Assembly (NCBI GenBank): GCA_002049455.2
Contig: KV919031.1
Span: forward strand, 43,925-107,924
From: Porphyra umbilicalis
Taxonomy: Eukaryota; Rhodophyta; Bangiophyceae; Bangiales; Bangiaceae
DNA length: 64,000 nt
Direction of reading: 5' to 3'
The notes beneath the pieces are model-generated. The model worked only from the letters and a program-made list of their open reading frames with translations. It searched no databases and was not told the DNA's origin. This document shows positions 12,155 through 23,815 of the stretch, one piece after another (within the stretch, counting starts at the first letter, position 1; each line of letters begins with the position of its first letter). The translations under genes and the position numbers were made by a program.

Positions 12155-15100
12155 AAACCGTCCTGACTGGCCCTGGCACGCGGCGAAACGACGAAGACAC
12201 ACCCGATTTCCTTGTGTGCGCGTCACTTGTAGCCTGCTTCTGCAGGGGCTACAAGGCCACGAATCTGGCCCGATTTACCTGGTACACCCCACGGGGCCAG
12301 CACGTGGGACTTGTAGCCCACGGTCTGGAACCCCCCTCCCCCCAGATGACGTGCGTTCGGCCCCCCCCCCACGGCCGCCCCTCCGAATTGATGCTAGTAA
12401 GGCAATCGGGCCTGCAGTACATGAAATTTAGCCTAGTACGCGTCTTAGTACACGTCTAGTATGCGCCCCACTTTCCCGACGATCCGGAATGCAGTGCATC
12501 GCCGATCGATTCCGCTACACTTGAGATTGACGAAGCGATGCGCATCGCGGCGATGCGGGGCGATTTGGTCCTCAGAGTAAATTCATGGCACCCGAACAAC
12601 TCTATAATATTCAAGTTGTTGGATTTACTCATGGCGGGCACAGTTGAGACACCTGCCCTTGCGGGTTTAATTGATTGAATCTATGCTGCTGGGTGTGCGA
12701 GGTGGATGAGGAACAGCAAGTGGAAAAGCCGCATAGTACAGAACAGAAAGCATGAGAAGGGAAAACCAGTAGCCATGCAGAAAGGAAAACGAGACAGCGC
12801 ACACTCCTCTTAAACTGAAGTTAGCACAGGGAAAAGAAAGCGCATGTGACTAGTCTAGATCCCACTGGCCGGCACTGATCTGACCACCCCCACGACGCCG
12901 AGAGCTCCCCCCTCAGGGATCCGCGTACACTACTCCCGCCCGCCCCCCCCGGTGAACACACCGATACGCCTATGTGGTAACGAGATGAAGAAACAAAAAT
13001 GGAGAGGAGAACAAAAGATCGTCGACATCCATAGCTTAACAACGGAAAAACCAGGAGCAAGAGCAAAGGTAGTATGATACAGCGATTGCAAGGGTGCCTG
13101 TCCAAGCCCAAACATATCGTAGGTCCAGACAAGGAGCGGTTGGAATCGCCGACGTCAGAATCAAAAATGCCCCGGCGGATCCATCACGTCCACGGGACAC
13201 TCAAGCACCGGAACATGCAAAGAACTGACAAGGCAAACACATCAACGTACCAAGCACATATGCACGACGAGGTGCACGAAAATGATCGTGCAGAACGAGG
13301 TGGTGCGCAATGACACGGACACCACACGGTGAGGAGCGAGCGCACGGTCAGGTCAAATGCGGGCTGGGCACGCGGCGCGCACGCCGAAGGGACCTTGGCG
13401 GATGAATCCGCCACCGGTGGCCCAACTCAGATAATGACAGCCTTGGAAAGGGGGGTTTGATGCGATGAATATCGATCCAAGGCTTCGTGTCCAATCACAG
13501 CACGCTGCCAAATCAATCACATGTCCCGGAATGCACGGGTCATCTTTCTATATAAATTGGGTAGCGAGCACTGCGGCGAAAAACGCAGTGTCAGCGAGGC
13601 ACCCTCGGGGCCCGAGCGTAGGCGCGGAGCGCCGGAGCCGGCTAGATCACGCGCGCAGCGCCCTATATGGAGGCGGTGGGGGCGTAGCGGAGGTGGGGGG
13701 CGCGCACGCCCTGATAGCCGCACGCCCTGATAGCGCCTGGCTTCTTTGCGGGCGATCCGGGGTTTGAACCCGCGGCTTTTTTGCCACGCGCTCTCTTAGC
13801 ACACCATTAGTGGTACCTAATATTGCTGACCTCCAACAAATGGCGGTTGCAGAGTGGTTGCAATAAATCAACAGAGTACGTGGACCAATGGAAAGCCTAG
13901 AAATCATGCGAGTTCCTTACACAGTCTCCTCATGCAGCTCTGCGCATTGGAAACGCACGTCAGGATCTCAAGAAATCTGCTGATCTCATGAGAAATCACA
14001 GGTCTGGCCCAGAACCCTCTCCATGCCCTCTTCTGGCCCAAGAAAGCGGCCCAAAAATCTCAGGAAATCTCATTGTGGGTTACAATGGCTCTGCGTGACT
14101 CCTGCAAGACACGCTGATTGGCTTGCAAGATTCCAGGCTTGTGCGTGCAATACCCTGGCCTTCAGGGCGGTGGCGCGCTCGGCGACGCATTGACACCGGG
14201 CACGCCGGCCGGCTCTATGGCCGCGAGCGCGCACGGGGGCACGTACAGCCACGGTGCCGTGGTGGGGGGGGCGTCGGGCGGGGAAAGAGGTGCCGCCTCC
14301 GCCACCGCAGCGGCGGCGGCCCGCCGGCGTCGCGCGGCGCCCACGGGCGAGGCCGTCACTCCGCCGCGCAGCGCACCTGCGCACGGCAAGCAGGGCGGCC
14401 AAAACGGCGCACGGGCGGGCGGATGGGCCTGATCGCCGCGCGACGAGGCGCCTGAAACCGCGCCGCTAGATGGCGTCAGCGACCGCCGACGCGCCGCCGC
14501 AACAGAAGACGGCGCGCAGGCACGATCACCCGCAGGTCATCGTGGGCGCGTCAAGCCCCGGAAGTCGCTGCGCGCGGTCACCGCGCGCAACTCGGGGCGG
14601 CAGAGGGGGCACGGGGGCAGGCGCCGTCCGGGCCCAGTGACCCCTGTGGCAGGACAGTCCTTCTCAGCCACGTAACTCTATTCGCTTTTAGCGTCATCGC
14701 GACCCTTCCAACACTGTCACGCCCTCAGATCCCTGAGGACACGAATGCAGACTGCCACCTCTGAAACAGAGAGCAAGTCCTTTGATCTAAGTATATGTGC
14801 GCATCACTGCACTTTGAGAGCACCCTGTCCTAAAGGCCAGGGAATTACTGGCGGCAACTCTCAGCCAATAGTTCGATCGTGTCTTGGCGAACAGCCGACC
14901 CGACTTCATTTCTATGCTATGTCGTCGGCTCTGCCTCCCTTCTCTCTGCAACCGTCATTTTTTGGAGGTTAGCAATATACGATCCAGCCCCAACTACACG
15001 ATCCAACCGTACTAATCCACAATCCAACCCTGGCATTACCGGTACTCGGTGGCCCGCCAACGTGGCCTTCGGAGCGCGTAGAATCAAGTTGCCGTCAGAT

Positions 15101-15373
15101 CTCGGTTTCCTTAACTCCTGGTTATTGCAATAAAATTACAACAAAAAGGCCGTTTTTAGCCCTCCAGTCTCGCCACGTCCCCCAAGTTCAGGCGAGGCCC
15201 CTCTTTCCTGCACCGCAGGTCAGCTGTCCACGCGCATCGTAACGATGGCTGCGATTGGACTTCCGATGCGTTTCGGAGACGGCATCGAAATCGGAAAAGG
15301 ATCAGTCGATGCGCATCGGGCGAGAACGATTGGCTTTAGATGCAGAGAACACGAAGGCGGACGATGTGCATTG
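12155..15373. other. no gene seen; GC-rich island at about 14,150-14,640
   Basis: About 3.2 kb of mixed DNA. A CG-rich island near 14,150-14,640 opens frames on both strands that are mostly Ala/Arg/Gly, without a motif. The remainder is moderate GC with many stops. Confidence 0.4.
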
Positions 15374-15927
15374 AGGCCCACTCTACACGGCGGGACCACG
15401 TGCACGGGTTTGTGCCCGAATCACATCGTAAGTCCTGCGTATACACGTGATTTGCCATCGGCTGTCTTGACGGCACACGAGAAGTATTGAAGGCGAGAAG
15501 CTGGAAACTTGGATCCTGGAACTGGCAGATCAGATCACACAGCAACCGCACAGCCCCATCCATCTTCCCTGCGCGGTGTCGTGAATCAATACTATTTGCA
15601 TCCCTTGATCCGCTTCATGCAATCCTGAGAGGCACACGCTGGTCCAATCATTCGTGCGGTGTCGTCGGCGGCCCAAACGGGAGTTTCCTTTCCAAGCACG
15701 TTCACGTGTGCGAGATATAAAAAAATATCTCGCACATGTGAACGTGCTCGGCCCCAAAGGGCCCAATCAGCCGGTTTTGGCTCATAGTTCCTTCGTGCGC
15801 GGGATCCCATGATCTCACGAATACGGCCTAAGCTGGTCAAAGCGATTGGAACGTGATTGGAACGACGCACTCCCATTGGCTAGCACGTGTCCGAGCACGC
15901 CGTGGACGCGCCGTGTAGAGTGGGCCT
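15374..15927. repeat. 19-bp inverted repeats 516 bp apart
   Basis: AGGCCCACTCTACACGGCG at 15374-15392 recurs exactly inverted at 15909-15927. The two sites could be termini of a small foldback or MITE. The flanks show no clear target duplication. Confidence 0.5.
15695..15748. repeat. 24-bp-arm hairpin with A/T-rich 6-base loop
   Basis: AGCACGTTCACGTGTGCGAG and following bases at 15695-15718 pair with 15725-15748 with one mismatch around a six-base loop. It sits near the middle of the 15374-15927 inverted-repeat interval, which supports a foldback-type element. Confidence 0.7.
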
Positions 15928-16027
15928 GAGGTCGAGGTGAGGATCTCGAACCCTCCTCCCCTCAGAATCACAACCTCTAAGAACGACTGCATAGACTCCT
16001 CTTGCCCTGATTCGAGCATCTACGTGC

Positions 16028-16028
16028 G

Positions 16029-16060
<32 letters not shown>

Positions 16061-16070
16061 CGCCGCCGGC
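16028..16070 (+). repeat. CCG trinucleotide microsatellite
   Basis: More than ten near-perfect CCG units in tandem, with one interruption (CGT). Confidence 0.85.
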
Positions 16071-16799
16071 GGATGAGGACGCCATGCGTACGTCTCCTTA
16101 AGGGCGCTTCATTTGAGTTGAGCGGTATCGAGGTGCCTTGGAGAGAGCAGGTCGTCGGGTTGCGGAAGCGGCTCTCCACAAGGGGCTGGTGCTGCGTCGA
16201 CCTGCCCTATGCTCCAGTCGCCACGGACCACACCTACCCTGCTTCGTTGTTGCTCTTGGTCTAGCTGTACGGTGTTTTCTGTTTCTTTCCATTTCCTTTC
16301 TCGTGGAGCCGACCACCATTGCGCTCCCATGTCGTACAAAAGATGCGCTGAGCTTTTACAACGCTCTTGCACTTATTGAATGGACTGGGCCCGGCGACAG
16401 CTGAACTAAATCAGCTGCTCTGACCCTGTCCCTGCCAAAGCTACAAAGGCCGTGAAAGGCCACCGCGGTCGTGACCAAGAAGCAACTCTTGTTTGTGCAA
16501 TACGCTAATAACATGCAAAAAACGTGTGGCCGCGGTGTTCGCAACAAAACAGGGGCTCGACGTGGTCGCACTTCCTGTCATACAAGACTGAGCGACCGCC
16601 GCCTGTTTAAACTACTGTTGCTGCCGCCCCGTCGGCCACGGCGGCCGAGCCGCCGCCACCCCGACCAAGGCCGCCGTCGCCGAGCCGCCGCCGACGTGGG
16701 AGGCGACCACGCCATCAGTGCGAATGAAGCGATGCGCGCCTTGGTTTGGAGCATTGTTTACAGCCGTGGAGCTCCAAGCGGACGCGCCCGGTCGCCGCT
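16071..16799. other. no gene seen; left flank of the hAT-like element
   Basis: Mixed DNA with short frames only. The last 8 bases before the hAT-like insertion form its target duplication together with the base run beginning at 16800. Confidence 0.3.
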
Positions 16800-16807
16800 G
16801 CCCATTG
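16800..16807. repeat. left 8-bp target-site duplication of hAT-like element
   Basis: GCCCATTG, repeated exactly at 17693-17700 on the other side of the element. Confidence 0.88.
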
Positions 16808-17692
16808 CAGGGGTTGTCATGGATATACAGCCGTTCTCCGTAAAATCCCGCACTCCAACTGTTACAAAATAGTTCCAAATCAGCCTCTGCGGGGTCGTAG
16901 AGGCCGATTTGGAACTCTTTTGCAACTGTTGGAGTGCGGGATTTTTGGGAGAACGGCTGTATCCCTGAGGAATCTATCCATGCATTATATCCGTATCCAC
17001 TTCGGATACGCGCCGGGGACGCATATTCCAAATGCATTATGAGAAAGAAAGAAGAGGATATATCTATCCTGTCCGACAAAAATTGCAAGATTAAATCAGA
17101 TCCGTATTCCAGATAAGAGAGGCAGGATACAGGGATAAACAAGATTATTAAACTTCTCGGGCCGAAAGAATTCCGGTACAACGCCGTCCACCTCTCTTTT
17201 CCCAATCCGACCATGAGGTGATTCATTTGCAAGCATGTTGCAGCGACAAGCGGCAATCCCGCCCGACCCGGAAGAAACCGTTCAAGCACGCGACTCGGCC
17301 CGCTTGCGATATCAGCAAAGTGTGACACGAGTTTCAGAACGGTCTATCTGACGACCGTTTACAAAAACGGCGGGGAACTGCCTGGACCGCGCCCGTTGGG
17401 GCGCACACATCAGATGTGAATATGACGTCGTACTTGACGTCCATTTAGCACTCAACAAGTGTCTGAATGGCGTCTTTCTCTGGCCCTAATTGTGCGGCCT
17501 GACGGAGTTGTAGGAATGTAATCGGATACGATAATCGTACTCAGATACGGATATAATCTACGGAATAATCCGGTGTCGGAGGCAGATATCCGCATCCGGA
17601 TCTTAGTTAAGCGATTTATCCGTAATCATATACAGCATCGGCGTGTATCCGTATCCTATTTCGCCTCGAAATGCATATCCTGACAACCCCTG
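16808..17692. mobile_element. non-autonomous hAT-like DNA transposon (885 bp)
   Basis: The left end starts CAGGGGTTGTCATGGATA. The right end is its inverse (TATCCTGACAACCCCTG), differing by one extra base. A perfect 8-bp direct duplication, GCCCATTG, flanks the insertion. Termini starting CAGGGGT and 8-bp duplications are established hallmarks of the hAT superfamily. The interior is less GC-rich than its surroundings, encodes no transposase, and carries many subterminal GGATACG/CGTATCC-type motifs (16980-17660), as hAT elements often do for transposase binding. It is therefore a MITE-like passenger. Confidence 0.9.
16821..16964. repeat. long hairpin inside the hAT-like element (arms about 67 bp)
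   Basis: Bases 16821-16888 pair with 16899-16964 over almost their whole length with scattered mismatches, leaving a 10-base loop. Shared core: ATCCCGCACTCCAAC. The hairpin lies just inside the left terminus. Confidence 0.88.
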
Positions 17693-17700
17693 GCCCATTG
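17693..17700. repeat. right 8-bp target-site duplication of hAT-like element
   Basis: GCCCATTG, identical to 16800-16807. Confidence 0.88.
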
Positions 17701-18317
17701 CCGTCCTTCCCCGCCACAAGGCCAGTCGAGAAAGAGTGGTTCTCATGTTGCTGTGGCACCAGTCTCCCCCACCACGCTCTTTTTCCCAACTTGTACGCTC
17801 CGAGCGTCCCTCTTTCGCTCTTCACAGAGACACGCACCCCACCCCGTCCGAGGCCTGCGCGCGCCTTGCGCCACCGCCGTGCACCGGCACCAGCACCTGC
17901 CAGTGCGTCCTGGCGTGCCGTGCGTGTGGCACCCATCCACTTGCATTCGTTGCGTCTGTTCGCGACGGCTTGGGCGGACCAGCGAGCCGCCACGTACGAG
18001 TGGCGCCGGCGCCTCCCCCACAATGCAGGAGAACGGCCGCGCCCGCGGGCGCGGGGCGGCCGCCCCTGCGTGTCGGCACGCGCGTGCACGTGCCAGGTCA
18101 GTTGAAACGGGCGGCTTCACACCCGTCACGCATTGCACGCGCGCGGCCCGCTGACACCAAACTATTCACAGTTCTTCCCCGCCAAAGCACCTGCGGTGTT
18201 GCCGCTCCCCACCACCGCACCCATCAAGCGCCCGAACCCCCTCCAAGCAGTCAAAACACGCCCCATTCCATGCCCGACCGCGCTCCCCCTGCTCCCCGCA
18301 CGCCGCCACCGCAACAT
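17701..18317. other. 3' flank of the kinase-like gene; no separate gene seen
   Basis: GC-rich DNA downstream of the minus-strand kinase-like gene. Open frames on both strands are Arg/Ala/Pro-rich and lack motifs. Confidence 0.35.
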
Positions 18318-19371
18318 CTACGGTGCCTTCTTGAACGCGTTGCACAGGTAGTCTTTGACCTGGCGTAGGCATGCCCAATCGTTCGCTCGGCTGCTGATTG
18401 TCGACCCGTCACCCCACCCGGGCATCGTCCCCTTGGACAGCGGCGCATTCTCCCGCAAGCACGAGTCAAAGTCGATCAACACCGCCTCGTCGTCGGCCTT
18501 CAACATTATGTTGAACACGTGGACGTCGTTGTGGCAGTATCCCAAGCTATGCAGGTGCGTCAACGCGTCCTTGATGTCATTGATGACCTTTGTCACGTCC
18601 AAGGGCGGCACCCCAGAGTGGCAACGTTGGTCAAGGTTCTGCGTCAGGCGCTCTAGCGCAAACCCAGAAATTCGGTCGCCTTCCACAACCACACCGTGGT
18701 ACTTGACGATGTGCGCGTGGGGATTCTTGTGGAGCATCTCAAGCAGCAAAATCTCGGACTGCAGCCACGCTTTGCAATTCTCGCGGGCAGTCGTGTCGTG
18801 GTAGAACAAGAGCGAGGGGGTCTTCACAAAGATGGTAGGGCCGGGGTTGGAAGACTGCATGAAGTGCGGCTCAAAGAGGGGAAACACTTTGCCTGGATCG
18901 ATTGGATCTTCCGGGCCGTCTATCGCGCCCGGCAACAACGGCGGCGCGGCCGCAGATCCCTTGTCACTCGCCTGCGTCTGCCGTCGATGCGCAGCTGCAA
19001 CCAGGCTCGGCAGCACGTCTGTCCTCAGGCAAGCCAGGGACGTCTTCTCGTATAGGACGCTGGATCGGAGGAAGAAGCGGTGTAGCACACGCGTGCCGCC
19101 AGCTTGGGGTTGCCCACGGCGATGAAAGACGAAAGAGCTGTGCAAGAACACCAAATTCCCATCACGCTCCGCATAATCGTTCATCCACTGGATCGGCATC
19201 AATTGCTCCATCGAGAACAAGAGTAGGAGTCGCCAGCACTCTCCTCGGCAGCGTCACCACGGCAGCATCGGCGGTAGCTCGTCCGTCGCCCGCCGCGCAA
19301 CCCACAAGGAACGCACACACTACGGAGACCACAAAATAGCAGCGGAGAAAGGAGCGTAGGGCGCAAGACAT
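18318..19371 (-). CDS. small protein-kinase-like protein, possible signal peptide
   Basis: The main frame runs from about 19211 to the stop at 18318. It has kinase features in order: FVKTPS with a candidate ATP-anchoring Lys, QSEILLLEML (candidate helix-C Glu), a hinge-like GFALERL, a catalytic loop YCHNDVHVFNIML (HND in place of HRD, with Asp and Asn kept) and VLIDFDSC (DFD in place of DFG). No Gly-rich loop is obvious. Upstream, an ATG at 19371 opens another frame beginning MSCALRSFLRCYFVVSVVCAF, a good signal peptide. It is out of phase with the kinase frame by one base, so either a short intron or a frameshift would join them; otherwise translation starts at 19211. The substrate is unknown. 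Divergent active-site residues leave activity open. Confidence 0.6.
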
Positions 19372-19735
19372 GTGCCAGCGTCAGCGCAGCCGATGACACG
19401 GGGGGAACGCCAAGCAACACGGGGGGGCAGCGACCAGCACGCAAGTCTGAGCGCCAGCAGCCACAAAGCCAGACACGAGGCGAGAGCACAGTTGTTGTCA
19501 ACGAGGTGAATCAAACTTCGGAAAGATTCAGTGAACACGCGTTACCCCCTTTACAGTACTTCTCCGATGCTGAGCACCCCCCTTGTCGCAAGAAAGTGGC
19601 CCTGCTTTTTCGTGCAGAAGTCAGCTCGATCCCCCATCAGAACATCTCCACCAATGGAGCCAACCAGGCGTCTTCAAGCGTACACGATTTGGCTACGCGT
19701 AGAGTATTTCTCGAAAAAAGAACTCGCGGGTAGAG
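19372..19735. other. upstream region of kinase-like gene
   Basis: Would hold the promoter of the minus-strand kinase-like gene. I see no recognisable promoter element and no other gene. Confidence 0.3.
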
Positions 19736-20319
19736 TATTGCAGACCGCCCAATTTTGGCCGATCCGAACAAGAACACAAGCACTCATGTGTTTTCAAACA
19801 TTTTTGATAACTCCGCACTTATATCGCATTTATCCAGGCATGTTTCACAGCAAGTCGGCGAGTAAATTAAATTGAATCTGGAGCCGGTACAAGAGCCGGC
19901 GGTCGGGGACCCGGCCGCCGTCGTGCCGACAGCTGCGCCCATGTAGTATCTCATCCAGAAGGGCACCCCGTCGATTGTGTAAGGAAAAATCGTCGTGTGG
20001 GCCGTTTGCAGCTCCTCAGAGCACTGTAGTTCAAAGCAAATCACAATCAAGTCGCCTCAGTACGCGCGACCGGAGGGGGTCCCTTACAGCAGCGGTCGGC
20101 CCGCCCCGGATGGAATGCGGTCGGGATTCAAATGCACTGCCGGACGGAAAGTCCAGCACAGGGGAATGGCAACGAGAGGCTGGAGAACAGATCGTTACAA
20201 CGTTCCCGCGAGCTGGGCATCATCACATCATTCACAGTGCTGGAATCACATTTCCCCGTCGCGGTCCCACGAGCCGAGCGTCATGCCTGCCGCCCCCGCT
20301 GTATGGGCGCTACCCGCGG

Positions 20320-22290
20320 CGCATGTATGGCTGCCGCCGCCCCCGCGGCGGCTCCCGCTGCACCTCGCTGCCCCCCCCGCAGCGGTTGCCGCCGTCCCCC
20401 TCTGCCGCCGTCCCCCGCTGCCAGTTCCCCTGGCTGCCGCCGCCCCCGCGGCGCGGCCACTCCTGGCTGCCGCCGCCGCCGCCCCGGCTGCCACCGCCGC
20501 CGCCCCCAGCCGCCGCCGCCCCCCGGTTCTCGGCACCGCCGGGTGCCGCCGCCGCCCGCTCTGGCTTCCCTCGCCACCGCCCCTGGCCACCGCCGCCCCC
20601 AGCTGCTGCCGCCGCGGGCTGCCGCCCCCGGCCGACGCCGCGCCTGGGCGCCGCCGCCGCCGCCACCTGTCTGCCCCCGCCGCCCTCCCCGGCTGACACC
20701 GCCGCCACCACCGCCCCCGGCCACCGCCGCCGCTGCCCCCGACCTCCGACGCCCCGGCCTGGCGCCGCCGCCGCCCCGGGGTGCCGCCGCCGCCGCCCCC
20801 GGCCGCCGCCGCCGCCGCCACCCCGAGTCGCCGCCGCCGTCGCCACCGGCCGCTGCCGCCGCCGCCCCTGCCTGCCGTCGCCTCCGCCCCTGGCCGCCGC
20901 AGCCGCCGCTCCCAGCTATCTCAGCCGCCGCCCCCGCCCGCAGCCGCCCCTTCCTGGAGCAGCCGCCACCTCGTGCTGCCACCGGCGCCACCGCCGCCCC
21001 CTTCCGCCGCCGCCCCTGCCTGCCGCCGCCCCCGCCCCTGGCCGCCGCCGCCGCCGCTCCCAGCTGTCTCCGCCGCCGCCCCTGGCAGCAGCCGCCGCTG
21101 CCCCATACCGCCACCGTCGCCGCACCCGGCTGCCGCCACTGCCGGCCGCCGCCACCGCCGCCCCCAGCCGCTACGGCCGCCGCCCCCCGGCCGCCGCCGG
21201 CCCCGCTCCCGGCGGCTGCTACCGCAGCCCCCGGCCGCTGCCGCCGCCACGGCCGCTGCCACCATCGCGGCCGCCCCCTGCCGTCGCCGCCACAGGCCGC
21301 CGCCGCCGCAGCCCCCGGCCGCCGCCGCCGCCGCCCCTGGCCGCCGTCGCCGCCGCCACCGGCCGCCGGCGCCGCCGCTCCCGGCCGCTCCCGTAGCCGC
21401 CCCGGGCTGTCGCCACCGCCGGCCTCGGGGGTGTCCGACGCCGCCCTCTGCAGCCGCCGCCCTTGACTGCCACCGCCGCAGCCCCCATCCACCTCCGCGG
21501 CTGCCCCAGGCCGCCGCCGCCCCTGCATGCCGCCTCCGCCGCCCCCGGCCGCCGCCGCCCCCAGCCGCTGCCTTCAATGCCGCCGCCCACTGCCTTCGCC
21601 GTCACCGGCTGCCGCCGCCGCCGCCCCCGGCGGCTGCCGCCGCCGCCCCCGGCCACTGCCGCCGCTCCCGGCGGCTGCTGCCGCCCCCGGCCGCTGCCGC
21701 CGCCGCCCTCGGCTGCTGCTACCGCCGTCCCCGGCCGCTGCCGCCGCCGCCCCCGGCTGCTGCCGCCACCGCCGCCACCCCCTGCCGTCGCCGCCACCAC
21801 CCGTCGCCGCCGCCGCCCCTGGCGGATGCCGCCGCCGCCCCCAGCGGCCGCCGCCGCTGCCCGTGGCGGCTGCCGCCGCCGCCCCCAGCGGCCGCCGCCG
21901 CCGCCCGTGGCGGCTGCCGCCGCCGCCCCCAGCCGCCGGCCGCGGCGGCGGCCGTCGCCGCCCCCGGTCGCCACCGCCCCTGCATGCCGTCGCCGGCGCC
22001 CGGTGCCCCCGGTGCCCCCGGCTACTGCCGCCACTACCACCGCCCGCTGCCGTAGCTGGTACCGGGCGCCGCCGCTGGCACCCCCGGCCGCCGTTGACGC
22101 CGCCCCCGGCGGCCGCCGCCGCCGCCCCCTGCCACGGCCGCCCTTTGATGCCGCCGCGGCCGCCCGCCGCGGCCGCCGCCGTCGCCTGCTGCCACCCCCG
22201 CCCCTGTCTGCCACGGCCGCATCCCCTAGCCGCCACCGCCGCCGCCCCCTGCCGCCGCCGTGCCTGCATGCCGCCGCCGCCGCCTGGTGA
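20320..22290 (+). repeat. 2-kb CCG/GCC-rich degenerate satellite
   Basis: Almost pure CCG/GCC trinucleotide-register sequence with recurring CGCCGCCCCCGGCCG-like words. All three frames on both strands stay open for hundreds of codons and encode only Pro/Ala/Arg or Gly/Arg/Ala, the signature of simple repeat rather than of a gene. Confidence 0.85.
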
Positions 22291-22661
22291 CTGTTGTTTC
22301 TTTGGAGTGCAGAAACGGTATGAAAGAAGCATTTTTGCAGAAAAAGACCGACATGGCCGTGATCAGCGCCCTTCAGAGATCCAAGAATGATCCTCTCCAA
22401 GAAAGTTGTGTTTTACTCATGTTTGGCCCAGAAATGCTCGACACATCTCAGACGTGGGCAAGACTGCACGTGTGAAGGAACGCGTGAAGCAAGTGTACCC
22501 GACAGCACCTTTTCTTTTCGAAGCTGGGCAGGAAGCACACACAACATCATGAGTGATGTGCAATGGTGTTTTTTCTTTGAAAAAACAATGAGAGCCGCTG
22601 TAGGCAGGTAGGGAAGCGCAATCAACGATTCCACTGGATTGTGCAGTGTCATCACAAAGAC
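22291..22661. other. no gene seen
   Basis: Lower-GC DNA after the CCG block, with no supported frame. Confidence 0.3.
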
Positions 22662-22784
22662 GTGTGATCCACTGGACTAAGCAGTGTCAGCGATCTACCG
22701 AATGCAGTGGTCAGGATGTAGCGTGTAATCCGCTGGACTAAGCAGTGTCAGCGATCCTACCGAATACAGTGGTCAGGATGTGGC
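22662..22784 (+). repeat. 61-bp tandem duplication
   Basis: Two copies starting at 22662 and 22723 share CTGGACTAAGCAGTGTCAGC and GCAGTGGTCAGGATGT-like text. A weaker partial copy precedes them at about 22627. Confidence 0.8.
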
Positions 22785-23599
22785 GACAGAGAGGGTCTGT
22801 CGCAGGATGCTATTCTTGAGCACATGCCACCTTCACCCCCCGCGCCCGCTCGGCTACCACGCCCCGGTCGCTAGTAACACGCCCAGTCAGTATCCCGTCC
22901 ACCCCCACCCAGTTTTCCACCTCGCACCCTACCCAAACCGCGCTGCCCCCCCACCCAGTACCATGCTCGACCTGCACCTCAGTACAAATCCTCCCCCCCC
23001 ACCCCATACCCCACCTCCTTCACCACCCACGGCGACACCTCTTTCACGGGCCCAATCCCCATGCCACTTCTATTGAGCCTACGCAATCACTGTCACCTAC
23101 TCTTAGAAAGTGGCCGCCGTTCTCTTCCCCACTCAGCACTGACCCCCATATGGCGTGTACGCCTTCGCAACACCCACGACACAACGCTGAGAATCAGCCC
23201 CCCCAAGACACCTACCACCCTGCAGCGCCCATCCCCACGCCACGCCCAACACCTTCCCACTGCCTCCGCGACGTCTTGATGCGTCTGCCCCCAGTCACCT
23301 GGATACATTACGAGTTGACGGCCTTGGTCCTACCCCATCCTACCCAGAACATACTGTCTGCCAACCCAAGATGGCGCGGCGCCTGCAGGCAGCTGCCGGC
23401 CAGCCTCGCCGCCACGCGCCGTGTCTGTGACCCGTCAGAACATGCTGGGGCCCGCTGTCTTACTCTGTCTTGTGACGCTCACATCCATCAAACAGCCACC
23501 GTTACGTCACCTCAAGAGATATCCAAAAATGTTACCTGGGCACGCATCATTGTCGTAAATTCAAGCACGCCAGAGTCCACAATCGATATAATTTTCTCG
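22785..23599. other. no gene seen
   Basis: C-rich DNA with Pro/His-rich open frames only. Confidence 0.3.
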
Positions 23600-23815
23600 T
23601 CGCAATGTGCCCCGACGGCACCCCCCACCAGGGCCCCCCCCAGAGCACCCCCCCCCAGAGCCCCCCCCCCCCAGGCCCCCCCCCGCACCCCCCCCCGAGC
23701 CCCCCCCAGCCCCCCCAGGCGCCCCCAGCAGCCCCACCCCCCCAAACCCCACGCACGCCCCCCCCCCCCCCCCCACACGCCCCCTGAGACCCCCCCCCCC
23801 GTCGATTGTAGCCCA
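23600..23815 (+). repeat. poly-C-rich tract
   Basis: About 200 bases of C runs broken by single AG/G interruptions, ending in a run of about 18 C. Such tracts are error-prone in sequencing. Confidence 0.85.

Noticed and set aside
13740-13800. tRNA T-arm-like sequence (GGGTTCAAACCCC on minus)
   Set aside because: No acceptor, D-arm or anticodon arm could be folded around it.
15940-16020. Second tRNA-like GGGTTCGAGATCC segment on minus
   Set aside because: Only the T-arm-like part is present; no cloverleaf. A tRNA-derived SINE is possible but not supported.
20132-22400. Several 250-470-codon Pro/Ala/Arg or Gly/Arg frames on both strands
   Set aside because: All are translations of CCG-rich satellite; every frame is open because stop codons are AT-rich.
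22662-22784. Possible CRISPR-like repeat array
   Set aside because: Only two direct tandem copies with no spacers, in eukaryotic nuclear DNA; a simple tandem duplication.
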